A stretch of DNA of 64,000 nt. It comes from Allacma fusca. Lineage: Eukaryota > Arthropoda > Collembola > Symphypleona > Sminthuridae. How positions within the stretch are numbered: the stretch's first letter is position 1; every line of letters begins with the position of its first letter. This document shows positions 44,270 through 54,797 of this stretch, in pieces. The position numbers and the translations under genes are program-made. Where the stretch lies: the NCBI GenBank assembly GCA_947179485.1, contig OX359246.1:32674001-32738000 (forward strand), given 5' to 3'. Below the pieces are notes generated by a model. That model saw only the letters and a list, made by a program, of their open reading frames with translations. It searched no databases and was not told the origin of the DNA.

Positions 44270-44495
44270 TTACAGCATATCATACGCTGGTATATATAAA
44301 GCACATTCAGATTATTGCCTTGTAAATATATCTATTGCTTGAATTTTAATGCTAAGGTTAACTGATAATTTCACTGTTTCTTTGGTTTTGCTATAAGACT
44401 TAATAATTGACAAGTAATTATTATTGATGGATGTTGAGGAGGCCGCTTTGTAGTTTTGGGGGCATAATATATTGATCCATTTCCCCCATATAGCC
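44270..44495 (+). repeat. Left arm of a long-range inverted repeat
   Basis: Reverse complement of 47935-48165, roughly 80 percent alike by eye. Shared blocks include TTTCACTGTTTCTTTG, GCTATAAGACTTAATAATTG and GCATAATATATTGATC. It brackets a 3.4-kb interval. Confidence 0.75.
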
Positions 44496-44629
44496 CCAGA
44501 GGGTCCTTTCCATCATACTTACCAACGCTATATTTGTATGAAGCTTTAATCTAGGTGAAATAGTAATTTCTGAGTTGAGGCTTTCATTAATAATACTACT
44601 TTGTCCTTACAATTAAAGAATTATAAGGA

Positions 44630-45960
44630 TAAATTATGAGAACCAAATTATAATAAAGTTTTCAAATTTGAATAAATACATTGTGCTTGCATTTCAAGAT
44701 TCCCGTTTGCTGTTTTCAGGGAGACTGCATAACGTTTTATAATTCCCAATTTTTATCAAACATTCATGAAGCGAAACAAATAAGTCTTTGCACTTTCAAA
44801 TAAATGGAGACCTGTGGTAAACTTCAGAACTGCGGAAATTACAGAAGTATCTTAAAGAGCCAATTCGATTACCTAATTAAGTAAAGTTTTTGTCATTACA
44901 TTTTTTCATCTCCATTTCCTCCCTCATTGATCCAAATATTGGCGACATAAGCCACTTTTTGTACTGCTGCAAATACCAGCCTTGCACAGTTAACATTGAA
45001 AATAAAATTGACATGTTGATGCTTCCGCAGGATTATTATTTTGAAAATTTTCATGAAGGACCCGAAAATCATTCTAAAGATTGAAACAATGTTTTGCGGC
45101 AATCCGGATTACTACGTTTGGATGTTATAAGACGACCATTATTATTACAGACATACAACCAATCAGAGGCTTTTTAACATACGGTGTACATTTTGAAAAA
45201 GAAAAGATTATTTGCAGATAATTAAAATTTTCCAAATTTTTTTGAAATGGATAATTTTAATCATCACTTGATTTAGGCTACATAAATATGGTTATCTAGA
45301 ATGTGTTTTCATATTTTCGACGCAATACTGATAAACTTGTGGTAAGATTTTTTACAGTGGCAATGATCTTCATATTTATTTATGGATGCATTTCAGCACA
45401 CAGAGCATAAAAATTAGTCGACTTTGCTATCCGCTAACTGCCGGACATTAAATGATTACCCAAAAACTCATTAGCAGTTAATTACTGCACATGTAAAGCC
45501 TCTGTAATCGGAGATCATTTTAAAATTGTAATGTTATTATTAATAATCACGAATGATATCGTAAATTCCCCAACTCCTCTGCCAATAAAATGTACGACCC
45601 AATAAATTAATCTTGCTGTGAATACATACCCGGCAGAACTACTTCAAAGACCCGCTTCCAAAGATATTTTCTTAATGCCATTATTATTGCATGAGCAAAA
45701 ATAAATGGTCCATGGTTTTTGATTATTATTTATATGGGCATGAAAATAAAAATCATTTGGTAATACGGTAAAAAAATTATATTGGTCTCAAATTAAAATG
45801 ACAAAATTACATGATGATTTTTATTTCCAGGAAGAGGTCTTTAGGTCAATTTAATAATTGGAAGGATCTGAGCTCTAAATTCCAAATATTTGCTAAAATT
45901 CAACTGAACAAACTACACCGCGAGATCTTCTCTAATAGGAAGATCTTCTTCACAAAAAAA
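44630..45960. repeat. Direct duplicate of 50.17-51.40 kb
   Basis: Long diverged alignment with the DNA between the two secreted paralogues. Both have CTTGCATTTCAAG-x-TTTTCAGG, the block TACGACCCAAT and the terminal CTACACCGCGAGATCTTCT. It probably reflects an ancestral repeat unit that also carried the secreted-protein genes. Confidence 0.75.
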
Positions 45961-45989
45961 AAGATCTTGTTGTTTCTCTCTCTCTGGAA

Positions 45990-46345
45990 AAAACTCTGGA
46001 GTAAAAACATTTGGGCAAACTGCTAGCGAAGCTGCAAAGTTTCTTTTCGCTGCCAATGTCTGGTTAACATGCTGGAGACATGAAGACACGTCGTCGTAGT
46101 TTAGATAGAATAGGGCCACAACGTTGAAACTGTAAAATGCAGTGTAAAAGTCTTTACAATTTTTTAAAACAATAAAATAAAGCAGTGCATCGATCAAACT
46201 AATCCTTGGATGATTCATTGGCAGAAAATAAAATACGATGCATACAAAACATTTCAATCTTATTATAGTAACAAAATATTCACACATTACTATAATGAAG
46301 TTTTGAATAGAATTTCCTTTTAAAACCTTAAAACTGCAAAATACA
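45990..46345 (-). pseudogene. Fragment of WS/DGAT-like exon 2
   Basis: Matches the exon 2 start and adjoining intron of the 27-30-kb gene ('FNVVALF', 'YDDVSSCLQHVNQ', 'LAAKRN') but has an internal deletion after 'AASL' and lacks the rest. Not functional. Confidence 0.75.
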
Positions 46346-46867
46346 GCAGATTATCCCAAACAGCACAGGGATATTGTGAAGATTTTGTAGAAATGAAACG
46401 AAAGCATACGATCTTCATCGCCGCAATGTAGAATTTTTTATGAATGATATCCTCACAATGTTTCTAGCTAGCGGATATGTCCGAGGATAAGACATCGCAG
46501 AATGTTGCACAACCAGGCTCTATACAACTTAAAGCGTCGTTATGGCGATGTTATGTATGTATATATATTTGCACTTAAAATTTAATGACTGAAAATCAGT
46601 GGGAAACCCCATCGAGTAAATAATTTGTTCCAAACTAGTGGTTCGGTTTGGGCCTTTATTACAGGAACGGTTCTAATAGTTTGGTCCAAAATTTGTTTAA
46701 TACACAATGTCAGAGGATCCCAACTTTTAGAACAAACCATTTCAAATGGTCCAAACAATTGACCTCGACCGGATGAGACCAGAAGATTTGGTCTGGACTG
46801 GAACAGACCCAGCACTAATATTACAGCATATTATGTCGGTATGTTGAGCGTCAACGTATGTATCTAC

Positions 46868-47867
46868 TAGTGCTGCGCTCGGGTCAAGTATTTATAAAGA
46901 TCCGACCACGAACTTGACTTGACCCCGACTTCTCAAGTACGTATTTCAAGATTACCCGAACTTGACATTTTCAGTTCAAGTAATACTTGAATGAAACAAG
47001 TTCGGGTTTTCAAGTAATTCTCATATTACTTGACCATGATTTTATACGCGCGTTTCGGGTCCAACTTCAACTTGACTTGACCATGACCCGAACTTGACCA
47101 TGAACTTGAACTTTCAAGTACTTTCAAGTAATCCATTGGACATCAAAATACTTAAGTTTTATTGAATTTATATTTCTAATGAAAGCGAACCTGGGTTTCT
47201 AACACACTAGGTTTCACCCAGCATTTTGCTAGCAACCGCCTCTAAAAATAATAGTTGTATTTTTGGTTCCTTTCAATGAATGTAGAACGATTGTACACTG
47301 CAGATCTACTCTGATTTCGTGTACCGGGTGGGTCTGGTGACTCAGTTGACATTTTCGGGGACACAGAACTCCTTTTAGGTTTTGTTGTCACATACTATTA
47401 TAAACATGGGTGCTAACATTTTTAAATCAATTTCCACGGAGCCATATGAATGTTGAGCTTTCTTTTGTATTTGTGTACACGAACAAATTAACAAATGCCG
47501 CTTAAAGTGATGTATTAAATGCCGTTTTAAGTTTCATTTAGTACAGTGAATCGTAAGTGAATTGAAAACTCCCTCAGCCATGAAGAATTGCACAAACAAA
47601 ATTACTTGAACTTGTACACGAAAAACTCAAGTTCGTGGTCAAGTACTTTTTAATATTTACTTGAACATGACCAGGTACTATGGTTCAAGTAAAATAATTA
47701 TACTTGACCACGAACTTGACTTGAGGTAAGAAATCATGGTCAAGTCGATGAAATACCTGAACACGACCCGAACCGTTCATGGTTTTAAATTTATTTACTT
47801 GACCACGACCCGAACGCGAACTTGACTTGAAATACTCGTGTACTACTTGTACTTGTGCGCAGCTCTG
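46868..47867. mobile_element. Non-autonomous hAT element, 1000 bp
   Basis: Ends TAGTGCTGCGCTCGGGTC and (inverted) CAGAGCTGCGCACAAG, flanked by a perfect 8-bp target duplication GTATCTAC at 46860-46867 and 47868-47875. Subterminal regions contain many copies of ACTTGACC / AACTTGACTTGACC in both orientations. There is no transposase frame. The paralogous locus at 32.92 kb has one GTATCTAC and no element. Confidence 0.92.
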
Positions 47868-47934
47868 GTATCTACTAATGGATGTACTAATGTTTGACGT
47901 TACGTAGCATCAGCAGATAAAAAGCATATTGGAA

Positions 47935-48165
47935 AGAAACCTCTTGTGGCTATATGGGGGAAATAGATCAATATATTATGCTCCCAAAAGTACATAGCGG
48001 TGTCATCATCATCATCATTCACCAATAAATACTTGTCAATTATTAAGTCTTATAGCAAAATCAAAGAAACAGTGAAATTATGCTTTGATCTTAGCATTGC
48101 AATTCAAACAATATATTTATAATGCCATGTGCTTTATATAATAGTGTATGATACATATGTTGCAA
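47935..48165 (-). repeat. Right arm of a long-range inverted repeat
   Basis: Inverted partner of 44270-44495; see that entry. It lies just 5' of the first secreted paralogue. Confidence 0.75.
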
Positions 48166-48573
48166 AAAAAAAGTGACGGCTATATACAGAAGTATAGAAA
48201 CTCATCAAGAGTAATGGCACATCCGTCTCCAAGATCTCGTCAGAGCCTTTACAGTCAAATGACCCAACAAATATAATGTTCATTTCCACACACTGTCACT
48301 CATTGTCAGATGAGAGATTCAGTCGTTATTAATTAATTCAGTAATATTATTAGGAAAATATATTTAAGAGGTATGGGATATATACATACAACACATTTCC
48401 TTGTAATTTGTTTTCAAGTAACAATCAAAGACCTGAGTTAGTTTTGTTGGAAGCCTCTGGGACCGACTTTGCAAATATAATATAATTTTCGTAGTTTCTT
48501 AATACAATATCAACCATTGAAGGATATTTTCTTTCTTTTCAGGTCTCTTCACCCATAAAGACGTACAGTCTCC

Positions 48574-50014
48574 ATGGCAGGCATGTTCAGGTTCTGGGAA
48601 TTCTTACGGGCTTTCATTATTGTGGCAGTAGTAAGCAACCATGCTTTAATTTGCTTAGGTCAAGGTGCACAGGAAGGTATCAAAAATTTTACGCTGGTTT
48701 TCTTCCTAATTTACAATACAATATAATGCAACGGAGAATGTGTAATTCCAAGGCGTTTCTTCCCCTAGAAGTCTTTCTAATTCTGTTATTCGATTTTCTC
48801 CGGTAGATGCCTCGCCCATTGCAATCCCCGGAATCGTCGGGAATCCCCGCGAAGATGTAAATGCGACTGCGCCAAAACAAGAATTTGATCCCTCCGATCG
48901 TACTACAACAAGGCCGAGAATTCCTTTACCCTACGAGAAGAATACCAAAACCCTGATCCAATTGAGTAATCAAACCATGGATGCGTTGCAAATGTATCTC
49001 GTGAGGTATGATACTCAGCTGAATCTCAATGCTCTGGATAGTTTAATCCCCGTCCTGAAAAAAATCCAAAGAAACCTGACGAACCTCTTGGCCCGTTCGG
49101 ACCAAGTAAGCCAGACGGTGTTCCAGCAAGAGAAATTGTTCTTGGATGAAAAAATGTCCCAAGTGGAGACACAAATCCAGGAAAACCGGCTTTTGATGGA
49201 CCATTATGAGCTTATCCATCAAATGACAAATAAGCAATTAGGAACGGTCTACAAATCCCTCGGGGCCATTCTCAGCTCCCAAGTTTACATTTTGGGCATG
49301 AAACACAATATAAATCCACATCCTCAGGATGATTCCGAAATCAAAGCCTTTATCGATTATCAATTTAACAGGTTAAATTACACCAGTAAATTGAAGATAA
49401 TACATGACTACATCAAGAATTTACCAACAGCTCCGAATAGACTCGTCGGCTATACCCAATTCATGACAAAGTTCAACTACTTCGCAGATCCTGATGACAG
49501 CCTAGGAATTGGAGTACAAGTAGCCCGGGACATTTTTACTTTCCCTGAACTGAAAACACTTAGAGAGTCCCTCCCGTCGCTCCTCCGAATGCTTTTTACT
49601 GACACCCCGAAGATCCTGAAATTGAATAGCGAGGGTAAAATGCTGGGTATTGGAGACCTGGGCGTCCCTTCAGTAGTTACCTCAATTGGAAGTGACGTGA
49701 AAAGATGGAAATTTTATCCGCTAGATGACTACCCGTTTTTCGCCATTGTGGACAGTAAATCGAATCAAGCGTTGGGTCACACTATGCCTGTGTACAATAC
49801 ATTTGCATTGCTCCGCTTTGACGACGCCCTTCAACTTCGAGAGGAATATCATTGGAGAATTTATACAATAGTGAGCTCCAGGGGAGGCCTTTTTTTGTTC
49901 TTCATCAATCGTCACACAAATCATATTATGGGCTACTTGACGGATTTGTATGCCGATGAAGAGGGATATTCTGGTGGCATCTTCAACATTAATCAGTGGT
50001 CACTAAGTGAATAA
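48574..50014 (+). CDS. Secreted coiled-coil/beta-trefoil-like protein, paralogue 1
   Basis: Two exons (48574-48676, 48807-50014) give 436 residues. Exon 1 is a signal peptide (M-A-G-M-F-R-F-W, then 'AFIIVAVVSNHALICLG'). A short Pro/Thr-rich linker follows, then a helical region with heptads ('LNALDSLIPVLKKIQRNL', 'EKMSQVETQIQENRLLM'). The C-terminal 130 residues show three repeats with W and L-G positions ('KRWKFYP', 'NQALG', 'YHWRIYT', 'HIMGY', 'QWSLSE'), like a ricin-B/beta-trefoil fold. I do not know a named family. The domain order suggests an extracellular, possibly carbohydrate-binding, oligomer, which is inference. A close paralogue follows at 51.5 kb. Confidence 0.8.
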
Positions 50015-50169
50015 TGTATTCCATGGTCGAGGTTGACACTTCCAATCTCCATCTTTAATTTTTATGTATTTGTGTCCTCGTTTGCGAAATTATACTTGAG
50101 CTTTGTCCAATATGTTTTTGTCGCTGAGCCCTCGAAAATCCCTGGAATTTAATAATGATTACACTATTA

Positions 50170-51395
50170 ATGAGCTAAGAGTGAAGAAGTTTGAATAAAT
50201 ATATATAATTACATTCTGCTTGCATTTCAAGGCTCGTGCCGGCTGTTTTCAGGAGGACGGCTTTACTTTGATATGGAACATTTTAAAATTCACAATTTTT
50301 GTCAAACATTCGTGAAGCGAAAGAAATTCGCTGCACTTTCAAATAAATGTGGTAAACTTCAGAATTCCAGAATTTATCAAAGTATCCTAAGGCGTCAACT
50401 CGATCACGTAAAATTTTAGTCATTAATATTATCGTCATCAATTCTTCCCTCATTTGTCCAAATTTTGGTAGAATCAGCAACTTTCTTGTACTGCTCACAA
50501 AGGCCAAGCATTTAAAATACAATGGCTATCTTGGTATTTCTGGAGGACCAAAATTTTCATGAAGAGCCTGAAAATCATTCTACATTCTAAGAGTCGAAAC
50601 AAAGTTTTGCGGCAAACCTGATAACTGGGCGATAAGGATTTTCACAACTATTTTGAAAGGAACTATTTTAAGCATAATAAAGACACTTGGTTTAGGCTAC
50701 ATACATAAATAGCGTAATCTAGGACGTGTTTTGATATTTTCGACGCAATACTGATAAACTTACGGCAAGAATGTTTACAGCGGCAATGATCTTCATATTT
50801 AATTACTTATGGATGCATTTCAGCACACAGGGCATAAAAATTAGTGGACTCTGCTATAAGCTAATTGCAAACAGATATTAAATGATTAACCCAAAACTCA
50901 TTAACAGTTAATTACTGCACATGTAAAGCCTCTGTAATCGGAAATAATTGTAATTGTAAGCTATTAATAATAATCACGAATGACATTATAAATTCCCCAA
51001 GGTCCCTGCCAATAAAATGTACGACCCAATCAATTCATCTGGCTGTCAACACATACATACGTGGCAGAACTACTTCAAAGACCCGCTTCCAAAGATATTT
51101 GCTTCATGATAGTAATTATTGCAAAAGCCAAAATAAATGATCTAATTTTTGATTGATGTTTATATGCGGACATAAAAATAGAAATTATTTGGTAGTACGC
51201 TCAAAAAAATTATATTGGTCTCAAATTAAAATGAGAAAATTACATGCTGATCTTCATTTCCAGGAAGAGGTCTTTAGGTCAATATAATAATTAGAAGGAT
51301 CTGGGCTCTAAATTCCAAGTATTTGCTAAAATCCAACTGAACAAACTACACCGCGAGATCTTCTCCAACAGGAGGATCTTCTTCACACAAAAAAA
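50170..51395. repeat. Direct duplicate of 44.63-45.96 kb (between the paralogues)
   Basis: See 44630-45960. This copy fills most of the intergenic gap between the two secreted-protein genes and ends about 80 bp before the second start codon, so it includes that gene's promoter region. Confidence 0.75.
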
Positions 51396-51476
51396 AAATT
51401 ATCTTGTATTTTATAGCGTATTTGATTTTTGACAGTTTCTGAAAACGAAGATCATTGGATATCTGGCCTAGACAAA

Positions 51477-53100
51477 ATGGGGAATTATCGTTGGAGGTTG
51501 TTAATTTTTCTGGTTGTACTCCCTTCGCCTGCGTATTGCTATATGGGGACCTATAACGGTCAAGGTATTTCTTTCCTTGTTTTTCGTATAAGATTCAAAA
51601 AACCTCATATTTATTTCTCCTTTAAAAATGTACTGGAAAGTATTATTCTAAATTATTTTAAAAGAATCACTCATTTACACATATACTAATGTTAGATTGA
51701 TTTATGGTATTTCATGTGTTTTTATTTATTCAAAACAAATTATAAAAAATATATAGGTAATTACTTAATTTATTTCGAACCAAAGAATGATAACTACCTA
51801 TAATTTGAAATTGCAAGATGAGAGTGATGAAGGCAACGCCTTACCAGAAGTAGAAATGTCGGAGCCGGAACCCTTCGTTATACCACGCGAAGTTTGGGCA
51901 CAAGGGGGCACCACAACCAACTCACCAGTACCAGAAGCCACTACCGTATCCACCACCACGACCACAACAACAGCTACCCCAAGTACCACCAGAAGACCCT
52001 TAGCATTCGAGAAGTACACGAGTGGTCTCATTCGCAACAGCAACGATACCATCAGCCAACTACAAATGGACCTCCTGAAATATGAAAGCCAACTGAACCT
52101 CAACACTCTAAACACCCTCCTTCCAGTCCTGGAAGAAATCCGTAAAAACATGTCCACACTCCTCCGCTCCTCAAACTCAGATCATCGAACGTTTCAAGAA
52201 CAAAGCCTCACTTTGGACCATGAACTGTCCGAGATCGAGAACCAGATCAAGAAAAATCGGGAACTCCAGGAGCATTACGAGACCATCCAGGAAAGTACCA
52301 AGGAACAGCTAGGCATGGTTTACAGTTCCCTCGGTAATCTTCTCAACTCCCAAATTTATATACTGGCCTTCAAACAAAATCCCAAATCCTCGAAACCGAA
52401 ATCCGACTCGGAGATCCGTCTCTTTATTGACCACACCTTGACCTTTACTGCGAAAAAATTCAGCTTGTCAAATGCTTCATTGGAGGTGTATACATATTTG
52501 AAAGGATTGGAAACCGAGTCCAACCGCCTCACTGGTTATTCCTATTTCCTATCAGAAATGACAAGACAGAATGCTTCGCAGGGAATTACTTTTGAATTTG
52601 TTCGGGATGTTTATAACTACCCGGAACTGACCAGTCTTCGGGATTTGGTGCCGTCCATGCTTGGTCTTATATTTTCTGATGGGCCGAAAGGAATTAAATC
52701 CTTGTACGTCGAAAAGATGCTGAATGTTGGGTCTGGCTCATCCATCGAGTTTGCAACCACAGGAGCAGAATCTGCAAAGAGATGGAAGTTCACTCCTCAG
52801 GAGGGCTCGTACTTTTCTATTATTGACAGCACAACGAATCAAGCTTTAGGGATAGTATCTACCCGGCGGTCTTACTACTCTGATGAGATAAAATCTTTAG
52901 GCTTGCTTCGCTATGATGTGACCACTCAGCTCAACTCACGCTACCAATGGAAGATTCTTGCTACAACTTATTTGTCAAAGACATATTTGAGTTTCGTTAA
53001 TCGAGAGCTGTCCGGTTATGCACTTGGGGTCGAAAGTGGCGCTCCGGCAGTATCTAGTTATGCTAGTTATTATAGCAACGTTCGGTGGGAACTTAATTAA
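51477..53100 (+). CDS. Secreted coiled-coil/beta-trefoil-like protein, paralogue 2
   Basis: Exons 51477-51564 and 51818-53100 give 456 residues. The signal peptide is 'MGNYRWRLLIFLVVLPSPA'. The mature start is acidic, then comes a Thr-rich mucin-like linker (about residues 65-90, a run of Thr). The conserved helical region ('LLKYESQLNLNTLNTLLPVL', 'ENQIKKNRELQEHYE') and the trefoil-like end ('KRWKFTPQEG', 'NQALGI', 'YQWKILA', 'GYALGV', 'RWELN') follow. Intron position and phase (after one base of a G-A-T codon) match paralogue 1, proving tandem duplication. The Thr linker is longer here, possibly for O-glycosylation. The ATG at 51477 is chosen because it precedes the hydrophobic core directly. 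Confidence 0.8.
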
Positions 53101-53708
53101 GATTCCTCAGATGATTTAGAAATGAATTGTTGAGAACCGTGGGTTAAGCGGATTGTTATATAATTTTTCTTAATTCGTATCTTTAGGTTCTTTTCTGTTT
53201 CGAACTATTTTAACTGTCCTTGTCCGTGATCTGTCTGACTTATCATTTCTAGTACTAGATTTTAAAATACTGCGGATTTTGTTATGGGAAGATCTAGCGG
53301 TGACTTTTTCTTGAATAAATTCTTAATTCTTTCTTAGCATCTGATGGCAAGCAGTTAGCTTTAATAGTCTGATTTATCAAAGCTGTGCATTGCATTGCGA
53401 ACACCCGTCTAGTGGCACCCCGTAACTTCCAAGTAAGTAAAGGGGTGGATAAAAACGGTTTTATTTTACGTTCAACTTTAGGAGCACATCCTACGCCTAC
53501 CAGCCCAGAAACTTGTGTGTGATATATTGGAGTTACGTCAGATTTAGATTAATAAATCACCGTAATCAAAAGACTGTCGGATTGATGGTTTTGAAACATA
53601 CGGATTCATAAATAAATAAATTCTTTGTCACGGATTCCAACTGTTTGTGTCGTTGAGTAACGAGGAAGACCAGAAGAACTTGTCAACTTCGTCTTTTACA
53701 CATTGGAT
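53101..53708. other. 3' flank of paralogue 2, no gene seen
   Basis: AT-rich, ending at the target duplication of the hAT MITE. Confidence 0.5.
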
Positions 53709-54347
53709 CAAAGCTGGGCAAAAAGATTGCGTATCCTAAATCCTACATACATTTTATAGTTTACGAAGAGCATACATTTTGCATACATAAATTTGTCCAG
53801 AAATGCAATCATACATATATGCATACATAAATTTGTCCCGAAATGTAATCATACATATATTCATCATATAAATAAATTTAAGCATAAATATATGTACACG
53901 TGCCTATAAAAGTGCATGTAGAACGTTCTGAACCTTTATAAAAACTAATGAAGCATGTCTTCGCGCGTGTATATTGTTAATTAGTTAAGTTTAAAATTAT
54001 TAATTTCTAGTTTCGTAGGTTTCAGTCACAACGTATAGAAATCGTTTGCATTGCAGCAGGAAATAATAAATGCGAATACACTAATAAACACAGACCGTGC
54101 CAAGAAAATACAGATGGAGCTCGCTGAACATACACGGTGCATACATAATACATACCTAAATCTCCCCGCGGCCTTTTAAACATACATACTCGTAAATACA
54201 GTATTCATGCCATACATATATCATACATTTTTTTTAGGGGAAACACGCGGCCTACATAAAATACATACAAATATTCGGAAAATGTGCGCACATACATCAA
54301 AAACTGCGTATATTTATGCATAAATGTAGGATATGTGCCTAGCTTTG
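53709..54347. mobile_element. Non-autonomous hAT element, 639 bp
   Basis: Ends CAAAGCTGGGCA and (inverted) CAAAGCTAGGCA, flanked by a perfect 8-bp target duplication CATTGGAT (53701-53708 and 54348-54355). The interior is rich in CATACATA-type repeats, including two adjacent 40-bp copies (53781-53820, 53821-53860) that differ at two positions. No coding frame. Confidence 0.9.
53781..53860. repeat. Two-unit 40-bp tandem repeat inside the MITE
   Basis: Both units start GCATACATAAATTTGTCC and end ATCATACATATAT; two substitutions separate them. Confidence 0.9.
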
Positions 54348-54797
54348 CATTGGATTGCTTTCACTTGTCGCTAGTATCTTACTACGTCCCAAACATTTTT
54401 ACCAAAATAACTTAATAAAAAACCGAATCAAACCTGATGTTGCATGTCACCTACTGCCTACTCACCTTTGCTACGATTAGTCCTATTCTGCACCTTCTTT
54501 TTACTCATGGACTCCAGTGCCAGTTTCACATATGTACATAATATGAACTTGGCCTATCTTAATCCAAGTAAATTTACAACTTCATAGAGAAAATAAGTAT
54601 GTACTATTTAACGTGAATTGATAATTAAACAAAATTCAGCTACAAAAGTAGCACATCATCTTCCGAAAAAATTGGCATTTTTTACACTTTAAACTGAGTA
54701 CAGAACGAGAACAATAATGTAAGTTTTTTTAATAAGTTTTTATCCAAAGCTAAAAAATATGTTTGACATACAAGAGTATCTATAGATAAGAGGTACG

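Larger units (their letters stand above)
41482..46819. mobile_element. Possible old transposon, copy 2 (disrupted)
   Basis: Flanked by ATTACAGC at 41474-41481 and 46820-46827. Ends TATTGCTGGG and CCCAGCACTAAT match those at 30355-32886. The interior is far longer than in copy 1 and includes duplicated blocks and an acyltransferase exon fragment, so later rearrangement is needed to explain it. Tentative. Confidence 0.3.
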
